The position numbers and the translations under genes were made by a program. The notes beneath the pieces were generated by a model that worked only from the letters and a program-made list of their open reading frames with translations, was not told the DNA's origin and ran no database searches. Of a stretch of DNA of 64,000 nucleotides, positions 37,125-48,610 are shown piece after piece (position 1 is the stretch's first letter; each line of letters opens with the position of its first letter). The stretch comes from Liolophura sinensis (taxonomy: Eukaryota > Mollusca > Polyplacophora > Chitonida > Chitonidae): positions 12,573,504-12,637,503 of the forward strand of contig NC_088298.1 in the NCBI RefSeq assembly GCF_032854445.1, read 5' to 3'.

Positions 37125-39300
37125 CCAGATCATTTAAATAATAAACATAGACATTTCAATATCTGTCTTAACAAATAATGTGAATAAAATGTTAATAAAT
37201 ATGCGAGTTTATATAACAAGTAATTACATGTTTTGGATAAAGCATTTAGGCTGTTTAATTTTTAGTATTTGTTGTAACATTCGGATTGCTATCCCCAAAC
37301 CATCATGTATCCAGACGCATATGTTCGATATATAAACTGCAAAACAATAAATATAGTGTTCTGTAGTTTTACCTCTTAAAACATTGTATAAACATTTGGA
37401 TTATCTGTTGGATTTGTTGTCGAGTAGTAATTATATTATATCGTCATTCAGTAGGCTACAGCCATTAGTCCTGAGACAAAGTTCAATATTTTCAGTTCTC
37501 GTACCACAGTAGATCTGCGGGGGTTGTTTAAATATTTAAAAAAAAATATTTTCCTGTGAAACTAGTCTGCGGTACTTATATTGAGCCACAAGGAATTCCA
37601 CTCACAAACAGCCACAGGAATGATTTTTTTTTCGAAATGACAAAGCTTGAACAGGATGGAAGAAAGCCGTGTTCCATATCACCGAGAGAAATCATTTCGG
37701 AAAGGACAAAATACAAGTTTTTACAACAACAACAGTACAACAACACTCAAATATATACCTTGCGTACACAGCTTAAAGAGAACACAAAATGTGCAACCAT
37801 ATCTACAAAGAACAAATCATATAGAACACAGTTATCACCGAAAAATATGTAAAAATGTCTACAAAGTTTTGAAAGCTGAGAAGACGAAGTTCAGCACTGG
37901 GGATATGGCACTGACGGACAGTTCACTCTTATTAGCCATGCTGTAGCAAGCCTTATGAACTTGACCAATCATCAGCTCTGAAAGCGTCATGTAATAACTG
38001 GCTTTCACCTCAAAAAGCCTGTTAGCTTTTTATTGTCAGTGTGGTTTCTTATAGTGGATAGACAGATATCGATGTAATGAATTGGATTTTACTGATACAT
38101 TTTGAACGACACATTTATGAGAAGGGAACTGAGACAACTGTTCGTGTCACAATGTCCATATACTGGGCAGGAGGCAGCACTAACCTGTGAGGGTGAGCTG
38201 GCAAGATAACTGCCTTGGGAGAGTCATTACTTGAAGAAAAATGATGTGACTTTGCGTTATTTTTCTTAAGCAAAGTCAGATTTATTACGAATATATCTTC
38301 CCAAAGTCTGAATGAATGGGTCTGTTATCAATCAGAAGGTCTTGTTATGTTCAGTAAATTGCCTGATGTCGGTACAACCAGCTAGGCCAATTGTTTAAAC
38401 CCATGCAGAACGGAAACGAGCAGGCCCGCTAAAACAAGACCCTTGTGTCCACGAACATCGCCCTGACCGTGGGCCAAACTAAAAGAAACATCGGCTCTTT
38501 GAACACGGAACAGAGTTGATACTCTTTGGTTGTGTATCAGGCGTTTTTGTTTGTATTTTCTCTCTGCCACCGATGGGACGGGAGAGATCTTAGGATTTGT
38601 GACTTCACTCTAGATAGCTATCACATGGCAAAATAGCGTCACCAATTGAGTTGCTTTTGTTGATATGCGGTGTGGAATTTTAAAAATAATTTTAGAACAT
38701 TTTTGGAATACCACTTCATTAATTTAGTGGCTGACTATGTTCACTTTAACGACGAAATCTTTTTTTCCACTTCATAAACTGACTTTATGCTGTGAATTGG
38801 GGTCACATTTGCTATTTTTCTTTGTTGAGGAAATATTACTTTACGAAAAGAAAAGGTTAAATAACTGGGAAAGTATTAGATTAAAGCCTACCCTCAAAAG
38901 ATTTCTCGAACCTCAAACCATCTGGGCCTGACGATTTTGATTTGTCTGTATGCTTTAAAATCATCATTATTTCATCTGAGGTGGCAAATATTTCTTCAGG
39001 ACAAGGTTTACCTGTTTAAGAAATGAATGTGAATACGCTCTTTATACAGTTCGGATCTACAAACCGGATGTTCAGTTACCGGCGCACCATTATAAGAAGA
39101 AAGGGAGATATCCTATAAGCCTCACTTTTACTTTGTTTCAGTCAAATGTCACCTTTGTGCAGAGGCTGGAAAACCCACCCACGTCAGGTATAGACCTGTA
39201 AACAAATTCTGGTGTAGCTACGCAAGGAAGACACGCCCCTCTGTGACGCAAAAACCAACAATTGTTCACAAGGGCCTTGTGAGCTCGAGTTCCAGCTCAT
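37125..39300. other. Non-coding, no gene recognised
   Basis: Highly similar to 55120-57290. The open frame at 37556-37852 is shortened and frame-changed in unit 3 (55528-55806), which argues against coding. No domains recognised. Confidence 0.6.
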
Positions 39301-39318
39301 TTATTGCTAATATTAAAA

Positions 39319-39560
39319 AGTTCTACTGTAAAAAGTGTTGAAGAATTTAAGAGACTACTTCGTGCCTTGTACAGACCAAACAACTATTACTGCGTTCACG
39401 TGGACAGAAAGGCTTCCAAACGGCTTCCATATGGCCATTAAAAGCTTAGCTTAGTTTTGATAACGTGTTCGTTGCGGCAAAACTAGAAGTACTTGTTTGT
39501 GCCGGATTCACGCGTTTACAGGCGGACATTTATTGCCTGCAAAAATTCCAGATATGATAC
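39319..39560 (+). pseudogene. GCNT exon fragment (unit 2)
   Basis: Encodes the segment around KSVEEFKRLLRALYRPNNYY and CVHVDRKAS of the GCNT catalytic domain. A 1-bp insertion ('tccaaacggcttcc' against 'tccaacgccttcc') and stops follow. The same fragment with the same insertion is at 57303-57545, so the lesion predates the unit 2/unit 3 duplication. Confidence 0.88.
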
Positions 39561-40011
39561 GTAACCGGTTTACTATAATATGTATAATGGTGCAGATTGT
39601 TTTGTCACTTTTTTCTTCCACGTAGATAGAAAAAAAATTATGTCATTGTTCAAAAATTCTCACAAATGTCTTCCAAAAATACACAAATGAATCTATGAAC
39701 AAGACCAGCGTTTGTACCGAGTTCCTTCCATGTTTACACCGCCCTCTCAGTCGCCTCTCAAGTTATATAAACATGTATACTTTTGAATTATTCCCCAAAA
39801 AATGACAATTTAACAAAACATTGTTTGTTTTCTATACACATACTGTAATATCCAGTAGAAAGAGAATACGGAAAGTCGATCATCATATTCAGTTTTACGC
39901 AGCTTAACCCCGCGAATCCTTGGTCGAATTACATGTCTTACAAAAGATATAGAAAAATGGTAGGCCTATATTCTGACATCCAGACTCCCATATTAGGATA
40001 TGGATACATTT

Positions 40012-40146
40012 ACGTTGAGTAGTTACCATCAACGTGTGGAGTAGTTACCATCAACGTATGGAGTAGTTACCATCAACGTGTGGAGTAGTTACCAGCAACG
40101 TGTGGAGTAGTTACCATCAACGTGTGGAGTAGTTACCATCAACGTA
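40012..40146. repeat. 22-bp minisatellite, about 6 copies
   Basis: Units 'gtggagtagttaccatcaac'. Counterpart with about 4 copies at 57990-58074. Confidence 0.9.
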
Positions 40147-40449
40147 TCTCACCACTGAGCAAGAGACTTATGCTCCAAACAAACCCAATTTTTGTGTCCA
40201 TTACTAGGTTTCAACCCACACCTTAAGTGCTCAGTTCGATAGAAAGGTTAGCACCTTAATTACATGTCCCTCTAATAGAATGACCAGTTCTTTCAGAGAA
40301 ATTCGTACTAATCACCTATTTGTTCTAGGAATGACCCATTTTCAATAAAGTTTGATTCAGATATACTATTCATTGACCCGACCTTACACTGAAGTGACTC
40401 TATACATCTACATACGCTATAGGATAGACCGATCCTTCATGCAGGTGGC

Positions 40450-40730
40450 GGGGCCTCTGTGGCTCAGTTGGTTAGCGCGCTAGCGCAGCGCAATGACTCA
40501 GGAGTCTCTCATCAATTCGGTGAGTTATATGAGTTCAAGTCCAGCGCCTGCTGCCTTCTTCTCCGGTTGTACGTGGGTAGGTCTGCCAGTAACCTGCGGA
40601 TGGTGGTGGGTTTCCCCCGGGCTCTACCCGGTTTCCACCCACTATAATGCTGGCCGTCGTCGTATAAGTGAAATATTCTTGAGGACGGCGTAAAACACCA
40701 ATCAAAAAAATAAATAGATAAATAAACAAA
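40450..40730 (+). mobile_element. Family 1 SINE, full length (unit 2)
   Basis: Head 'ctctgtggctcagttggtta', B-box-like 'tgagttcaagtccagc', standard body and tail. The perfect 13-bp duplication 'ttcatgcaggtgg' lies at 40436-40448 and 40731-40743. Shared with unit 3 (58375-58652). Confidence 0.93.
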
Positions 40731-41337
40731 TTCATGCAGGTGGTCGTCGCACACATGTAGGTCATAAGACGAACCGGCCCTTTCATGGAGACGACACTGT
40801 ACAATGACGATAAACCTACACACACCCATAAATTTAACTCACAGTTGAGATTTGCTATATAACTGACTAGCCATAGTCTTAGCTGTTCAATTGTCGGTTC
40901 TCTTTTGTATATGTATGTATATGTATGTTTGCTTGGGTGTTTAGGTCGTACTTTACAGATTTTCAGTCATATGACGACGAGTTCACTTAAGCGAGTGGCA
41001 TAGCTTTTTTGTGGCATCTTTTTTTTCTAGGTTCGGCCACTGCGATAATTCCCGGGGCTTGTCAGGATGAGGTACAGTCGTTTCTAGCCAGTCCGCTGTC
41101 AGTGCCTGGTTTCACCCGCCTGTGAACCCCTCCACTGTCTGTGCCTGGTTTCTTCCGCCTATGAACCGAGCCACTGTCTGTGCCTTGTGTCATTGGTCCA
41201 AATATACAACTGTTGTAACCCCGTACACACTTGACAAATTTGTGGGGAATTTCTTTGTGACAAAGATCCTGGTGTCCAGCTGGTGACAAGTTCAGCTTAA
41301 CTTCAACAATATCATCCGCGGATATCATAAATTACAG

Positions 41338-41394
41338 TTGTGGGCAACACTAAACAACTTAGAACATAATCCAGGTCTGACCACCCCTGGCGGA
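41338..41394 (+). pseudogene. GCNT remnant: end of exon 1 only (unit 2)
   Basis: Only the last 57 or so coding bases remain (WATLNNLEHNPGL), with the donor 'ggcggaa|gtaagtc' and following intron. Upstream homology to the intact gene stops at 'catccgcggatatca' (41326; counterpart 59257) and resumes at the equivalent of 60412, so about 1.15 kb holding the start, membrane anchor and most of the catalytic domain was deleted. No exon 2 is found before satellite array 3. Confidence 0.9.
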
Positions 41395-41695
41395 AGTAAG
41401 TCACAGCCATTTTTCTTTTTTCCCTTTCTGAAAGTCTTGATGTTTTTTTTCTCTCGTAATTCGTCGTAACGTACTGAACTAACCTTTGTTATTTAACAAA
41501 TTTTACCAAATTTTTTTTATATGATAATGCAAAAAATACAAATCAACAGGAAGATCCAAGAAAAGTTAATTGTGGAAATCTGGTGAAATCTGCATGGTGA
41601 GAATAATGCTCGAGGAGCTTATTCTTTTCCAGGTGAATGGAATTTTGGGAAGTATTAAGGCAAATTGCTGAACAATATACAATACACATCTACAC

Positions 41696-41883
41696 ATAAA
41701 TGTTTATTGATTTGTTTATTAATTTGACTGGTTTTTTACGATGTACCCAAGAATATATTTTACTTATACGACGGCAGCCCGCATTATTGTGGGAGGAAAC
41801 CGGGCAGAGCCGGGTGAAAACCCACGACCATCCGCAGGTTACTGAAAGACCTTCCCACATACGGTCGTGAGGAAGCCAACATA
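41696..41883 (-). mobile_element. Family 1 SINE, head-truncated (unit 2)
   Basis: Same insertion as 12388-12560 and 60760-61085. Confidence 0.85.
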
Positions 41884-43255
41884 AACATGTATAAATTTAT
41901 ACCCTACACGTGCAATTCTATACGTACAAGGATACATTGATACATTAATATAGATAATAAACAGTAAAGAAAAGTGGGAACACAAGGCATCCCTTATTTT
42001 AAATACACTTTAACCCGTTTTGCATACAAATAAGGAAGGTCATGATGAGATATAATTGCGGTTTTCATGTTCCACCATACGCTTATGTAACGGTTTTATA
42101 TCACACCGTTTATACTGCCTTGATCCTTCTTATATACCTTTTGCTGTCAGTCATTAAGGAAACTTTTATTTGATTTGATACTTGGATATTTCAAGGATCG
42201 ATGGGTTGCTTGGTGTTTGACTCCTTACTTAACAATGTTGGCTTTATACTTGACGGCGGTCAAGTTTAGGGACAGAGGACACTGAAGTTCCCATATTGGA
42301 TTGTATTAAGCTAAAGCGCGGTGTGGTGGATTGGCCTTTGTCTGGAGAGAAAAAAGTACCCTGCAGCCTAAAGGACATTTTGTGTGAATAAATTTCAACA
42401 ACTGGGTTTGTTCAACACAATGAATTCTCACCATTTTCGACAGTATTGCAGTCAAAAAGGCAGTCAGCTTTTGTGACTAGATGAAAGTGAACTGCCGAAA
42501 GTAAATCATAGGTCTATGAACAAGAATAAAGCTCATGCGTGATATATATTTCTTAGCGGTGGAGGAATAAACTACTGTACAGCCTTTAAGCCACCTCACC
42601 AGCATTTACCTGTTGGCAGAGAGGCACGTTATTCTGCTTATACACAAGACAAAAACAGAATGATTATGCTGATTTACAGGAACAGGATTTACACCCCAAA
42701 AAATGATCAAAATGTAAAACTGGAGACAACAAATGTCGTTCAATAGATCCAAAATCTCGTATAATCGCCGTTTGGGAGTGGAAAATTTTGCAACTGCACA
42801 TGAAAATGTAAAACTGCACATGAATGCAGAACTCTTCGCACTTCCATGCCCAAGTAAATCCAATACAAACGCATCAGCTTTTTGTATGCTTCATACCGGT
42901 ATTTCCTGGAAACAAAACCAAATGCCTGGGAAAAATAATGAGTGGTTAGGCTGGAGTTGCCGTACACATTGTGTGACAAACGGTATTACGCCATTTTATA
43001 AAAGAAGTTGCTCTTTTTCAATGCGTCTCCCTGGCACTTTTAGAAACTTGGGTACTCTCCTGGTGGCAAGCCCTTTCTAATAATCTTCCTATGTTCTGTT
43101 TCCTGTCGTATGAACAACTTGAATTGTAAGAGTGTCAAGTTATAAACAAACGCGAATTTATTCACATTAGATGAAACATCTCGACCTTGTAATCCCAGGT
43201 GAGCACAGAGGACAGCTCTCCTCAGAAAAGCAAGACCTGCAGAAAGCCAATGTCA
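41884..43255. other. GCNT intron homology then unassigned sequence
   Basis: Matches the GCNT intron (12560-13520) to about 42850, then turns into sequence seen only here before the satellite. No gene recognised; the frame at 42733-43080 has no known domain. Confidence 0.6.
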
Positions 43256-44395
43256 TCCCTCATATACCACGGATAAAAAAATGACTTCTTCGAAAGGTTT
43301 ATATACCAGCGATTAACCTCCTTAATAGAGACCCTCATATACTACGGATAAAAAAATGACTTGTTCGACAGCTTTATATACCAGCGATCACCCTTCTTTA
43401 TAGAGTCCCTCATATACCAAGGATAAAATAATGATTTGTCCGACAGTTTATTTTAGAAGCTGTCACTCTCCTTTAAGGAGAACTTCACATTCCACAGATA
43501 AAATAATGACTTGTTCGACAGCTTTATATACCAGCGGTCAACCTCCTTTATAGAGAACATCATATACCACGGAAAAAAAACGACTTGTTCGACAGCTTTA
43601 TATAACAGCGGTCACTCTCCTTTATGGAGTCCCTCATATAACACGGATAAAATAATGACTTGTCCGAAAGCTTATTATGGAAGCTGTCAATCTCCTTTAT
43701 GGAGAACTTCACACACCACAGATAAAATAATGACTTGTTCAACCAGCGATTACTCTCCTTTTTGGAGAACCTTAAATACCACAGAAAAAAAAATGATTTA
43801 TTCGACAGCTTTATATACCAGCAATTAACCTCTTTTATGGAGATTCTTAAATACCACAGATAAAATAATGATTTATTCGACAGCTTTATATACCAGCGAT
43901 CACCCTCCTTTATGGACACCCTCAAATACCACGTATAAAATAATGATTTATTCGACAACTTTATGTACCAGTGATCACCCTCCTTTATGGAGACCCTCAT
44001 ATACCATGGATAAAATACTGAGTTGTCCCACAGTTTTATATAACAACGGTCACTCTCCTTTATGGAATCCCTCATATAACACAAATAAAATAATGACTTG
44101 TCCGACAGCTTTATATAGAAGCTGTCACACTTCTAAATGGAGACCCTTATGTACCACGAATGAAATATTGGCTTGTTCGGCAACTTTTTATACCAGTCGT
44201 CACTCTCCTTTATGGAGTGTTTTATACACCACGGATAAAATAATGAATTGTTCGACAGCTTTATATACCATCGATCACACTTCTATATGGAGAGACCCTC
44301 ATATACCATGGATAAAATAATGGCTTGTTTGACAACTTTTTAAACCAGTGGTCACTCTCTCTTAAGGATGCCCTCATATACCACGAATAAAATAA
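43256..44395. repeat. 75-bp satellite array 3
   Basis: About 15 monomers, more diverged from the consensus than those in arrays 1 and 2. It ends at the same right-hand junction ('aagacatcatttgaattgta'). Confidence 0.95.
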
Positions 44396-45865
44396 AGACA
44401 TCATTTGAATTGTACTTACATACTGTCAAAAATAAAGAGATTTAAAATGGACAATCTGTCAACGTTCGATTACGTGTACTATTATATATCCACACTGATT
44501 CAACCTTCGTAACCACCAACTAACTGAGCATTGCAACAAAATTTGTAGATGTGTGATGTCTGAAATTACCGACCTAAATTTAATAACTTGCTTAACTCTT
44601 GCTGCCTGCCATGACACTTTGGTAACACTGGTGGTGACACTTTGTCACCAGTCAACCTTGTGGAGTGGTGAATGGAAAACTCCGGGATATTCAAGTTTGA
44701 TGAACAGAGACTACAGCACGCCAAGATAGAAAAAAGCCCTATCAAAATATTTGAGTTTCAGTATGGAGATATATACATTCGCACACTACAGACAAAAGCA
44801 TCTCTGTTCAATCTGGTAACGGTGATGTATCCATCTCAATCAGGGATGCGGGGCCTCTGTGGCTTAGTCGGTTATCACGCGAGCGCAGCGTAATAACCCA
44901 GAAGTCTCTCACAAATCCGGTCGCTGTGAGTTCAAGTTCAACTCATACTGGCTTCCTCTCCAGTCGTACGTGGGAAGGTCTCTCAGCAACATGATGATGG
45001 TCGTGAGCTTCCCCCGGGCTGTGCCCGCTTTATTCCCATTATAATAATGGCCACCGTCGTATAGTGAAATATTCTTGAGTACGGCGTAAAACACCAATCA
45101 AATCAATAAAAAAATCAATTAGGGATGCCACTGACTGGTGAATGGTGACTGTGCTTAAAACAAAATCACGGTGTGTGTAAACATTTCAACCAAATTCATG
45201 CCAATTTTATTTCGAAAAGCTGCAGACAGAAAGATAGGCGGACAGGCAGAAAATGGCAAAGATATGTTCTCCTTGGCGAAAGTAATTAGCGCCTGAAAGG
45301 AAGAGGCGATTTTAGGACCGTAAATGTATCGGTGACCTTAAAGCCATGTGGTCGTGCTATCCTGAGAGTGACGTATAGCGTAGTGGTTAGAATAACACCA
45401 ATCACAGTTCTGCTCAACAGGCTGTGAAACGGTTGTCTGATTTTATATCGTCTATCTATTTTTATCTCTTTATGGCTTTGTGGCTGTTAGAAATAAAATG
45501 CAATATTAAAAGCAGGATGCTATAAAGTGAACACCTTCAAACGCCGCATAATTTCCCGCGGGACACCAAATCCTGGTGATTGTCTATATATATGCAGACG
45601 ATAGTTTTCCGAATGGTACTCCGTTGCGAAGGCCTTTGTCGGGTGTCCACACCAGCCCGTACTTTAACCTACCACTTCACTGGGCACATGTACAATAGGG
45701 AACGCAGATAAGAAATCAGTCAGCAACGACGGTAAGATTAATGTGGCCTTTCTCAATGTGCTATAATAATGTACTGTATAACTGTGCCTGATAAAATAGT
45801 ACATATGTATGTTAGGGAACAATGTTTGCCTGCAGTGTTCGTTTCAGCAGTGTAATACTTCAGCT
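44396..45865. other. Shared post-satellite block, unit 3 copy
   Basis: Paralogue of 3862-5755 with several deletions, including about 200 bp after 44585. Contains a family 1 SINE. No gene recognised. Confidence 0.7.
44850..45117 (+). mobile_element. Family 1 SINE (unit 3 copy)
   Basis: Same insertion as 4523-4797, with a diverged head ('gtggcttagtcggttatcac') and body. The flanks still carry 'agggatgc'. Confidence 0.88.
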
Positions 45866-46168
45866 GTCATTCGATCTTGACAGTGACACATAGGTATTTC
45901 TTATTTGGTAGCATATATACGCCAAACAATGAACAATGAATACCACCTAAGTAACCTTTAAGTTTAGTGAGCAGTTCTCATGTTCTGTCATGTCAGTGCC
46001 CGAATCAAACCTTAATAAATCCCATTACCTTGAAGTCCTATTCATCTGTGACATGAATCTAGCACTTTGCTTTATCTAAACGTAAATGTGTACATATAAA
46101 TCTTGTTGTGCAGTGTATGTGTTGCATTAGTATATTTTACAAACTTACAACAGTCTTACTACTGGTGT

Positions 46169-46382
46169 TGGGGCCTCCGTGGCACGGTTGGTTAGTGCGC
46201 TAGCGCAGCGTAATGACCCAGTAGTCTCTGTCAGGTTTTCTCCCACCATAATGCTAACCGCCGAATATTTCAATTATATGAAAAAGTGAAATATTTATGA
46301 GTACGACGTAAAACATAAATCAAATAAACAAACAAACAAACAAACAAAAAAATAAATAAATAAATAAAAAAACAAATAAAAA
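46169..46382 (+). mobile_element. Family 1 SINE with internal deletion and expanded tail
   Basis: Same insertion as 27973-28153. The tail is a long run of aaac/aaat units. Confidence 0.82.
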
Positions 46383-46458
46383 ATAGTGATATTGTCGAGT
46401 TTCTCTTTTATGAGTACACTTTGTTACTTTGCTAATACTTTACAAATGTAATGATGTC

Positions 46459-46592
46459 TGCAGAAAGCTGCGGATAGTCGAAGTTTTCCCCTGGGCTCTG
46501 CCCGGTTTCATTCTACTATAATGCTTGCGACCGTCGCATAAGTGAGATATTCTTGAGTACGGCGTAAAACACCAATGAAATAAATAACACAA
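46459..46592 (+). mobile_element. Family 1 SINE 3' fragment
   Basis: Body and tail only ('gggctctgcccggtttcatt' through 'gagtacggcgtaaaacacca'). Its 3' flank is homologous to that of 28153 in unit 2, so the two fragments here may be parts of one ancestral element split by an insertion. Confidence 0.75.
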
Positions 46593-47199
46593 CAATGACT
46601 ATGTACTGCAGTTTTTTTTATCAATGTGCTTACTGTCTTCTTGGTGTAATAAAGCTGTGTTCTAAACCTTTTTTTAACACATCATCAAAAACATATATAT
46701 AGTTTTCATTGTCTATAAAAAAACCTTAGGCCTGGTTTAAAAAATGCATAATGTATATTTAAAACAATGTGTAATTTTCATTGGATCTCTGTTTGAAATC
46801 CACTTTTCTGTATCTTTTGCTTTTTTTCAGTACACCCACACTTGTAGTCAGCCAGTTATACGAATCATAAGCCTCTGGTAACGTGTTCTTCTCTGATACA
46901 CCCACCGCAAAGTGAGTCCAAAAAGGCCCCTAAATTTTGAAACTTCTTACATCATATAAATCACTTTTTAATTTGGTTTGTGGCTCTCGTCAAGCTGTAT
47001 TGCAATCGAAAATTCTTTTATAATTTTATTCAAAACTGCAATTCTTGTTGTTACATCACTTGGAATACATAAGTGTTTTTAGTTCTGACCGGTGGTCGAC
47101 TGTAAATGAAGGAATTCCTTCTTGTTTGTTGACTTTATACGTGTTAGGTATATTGCCAGAGAACTATGGAAAGCTGATGAGGACATCTCGGCCCTAAAC

Positions 47200-47470
47200 A
47201 CATACAACCAATACGTCTGAGGATTTAGTACAAGTAAACAGATACAACCAATAAGTCTGGGTATTTAGTACAGGTAGACAAATACAACCAATAAGTTTGG
47301 CGATTTAGTACACGAAGACAGATGCAACAAAAAAACCTGGGAATTCAGTACAGGTAACAGACACAACAAATGCGTCTAGAGATTCACTACAGCTACACAG
47401 ATACAACCAATACGTCTGTGGATTTAATACAGCTACACAGATACAACCAATATGTCCTTGGATTTAGTAC
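47200..47470. repeat. Approximately 40-bp minisatellite (unit 3 copy)
   Basis: Same repeat as 28618-28885, with diverged central units. Confidence 0.8.
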
Positions 47471-47604
47471 AGGTGTGCACGTACTGGGCATCAGCTGAAA
47501 ATCCTCGCAGGTGTAGAGCGGAATTTATACCCCTAAGACTTCCCCAGGATTTTGTTGATAAATATGGTAAAGCGGTGAAGGATAACCTTCAGGGCCCTCT
47601 GGCT

Positions 47605-47607
<3 letters not shown>

Positions 47608-47673
<66 letters not shown>
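47608..47673. repeat. TA microsatellite
   Basis: About 33 TA units at the position of the much longer compound tract of unit 2. Confidence 0.95.
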
Positions 47674-47675
<2 letters not shown>

Positions 47676-47689
47676 TATATACAGTTTTT

Positions 47690-47880
47690 CATACTCAGCA
47701 GTGCCTTTTGAGTATCCAGGTCCTCCATGGAGATCTGATGAGGACATCTCGTCTCTCTCTTCGAGTACGCATAGACACCTGACAAATCTTGTTTTACGTT
47801 GCGACCAAAACACCGAGAGCTGGATTCAAACACGTGACCTCATTGGTAAAGGGTCTAAAGGTCAAGGCAAGTTAAGGATA
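47690..47880 (-). mobile_element. tRNA-headed SINE-like element (unit 3)
   Basis: Counterpart of 30093-30290. The B-box-like 'cgtgtttgaatccagctc' is retained on the minus strand and the A-box side is shortened. Confidence 0.55.
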
Positions 47881-48354
47881 TGTGGGTAAGGCGAGATAGA
47901 TTACAGTGTCAAAAAACCCCCACGTTGTGGCTAGTCATGTCTAGTGTGTTCTAAATTCATTCCAGTGACCTATATACCGTTGACGCTGGGATCAGTTCTG
48001 ATGCGACAGTAAAACACCGTCGTCATGTGACCCAAAATGTGTGGCAAGCTACATTATTGAAAACAATTTGCAGTATGAAAGAAAAATGACATGCTCAAAA
48101 TATTTTACCGATTCAATTAAGGTTATTTAGCAAACAAAACAACAACCCATCACCGGTTATCCTTCTAAAGAAAATCCTTAGCCAAACTGGGATTATATCA
48201 CGTTTTTAGTTAAAATTGTCATGATGAGACAAGTCGTGAGACAGTCTACAGGTACACATATTCTAATGCCAGGCAAGCGATGGCTGAAGTTAGAGATTTA
48301 TAAGACATCAATTTGTTGACTTTTTCTTGACAAATTAAAATTGTGATCACTTTG

Positions 48355-48565
48355 CGTGTGATGATATTGTGTGCTCCTGATGACATCGTGTGTGCCTGAT
48401 GATATCGTGTGCGCCTGATGAAAACGTATGTACCTGATGCCAAGGTATGCATCTGATGACATTGTGTGCGTCTGATGACATCTTGTGCACGTGATTACAT
48501 CGTGTGTTCGTGTTGATATCGTGTACGCGTGATGAGATCGTCTAGATGTGATGATATCGTGTTTT
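48355..48565. repeat. 19-20-bp minisatellite upstream of neurotrophin-like exon 1 (unit 3)
   Basis: About 10 units of the same 'tgatgacatcgtgtgcgcc' repeat, ending about 45 bp before the ATG at 48611. Confidence 0.88.
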
Positions 48566-48610
48566 ACATTTTGTTTTCAGCAGGTTAAGCGTGGTTGAGA
48601 AGAAAGAAAC

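Noticed and set aside
37556-37946. Two overlapping frames of about 98 codons
   Set aside because: The unit 3 counterpart changes frame and is shorter, with no recognisable domain.
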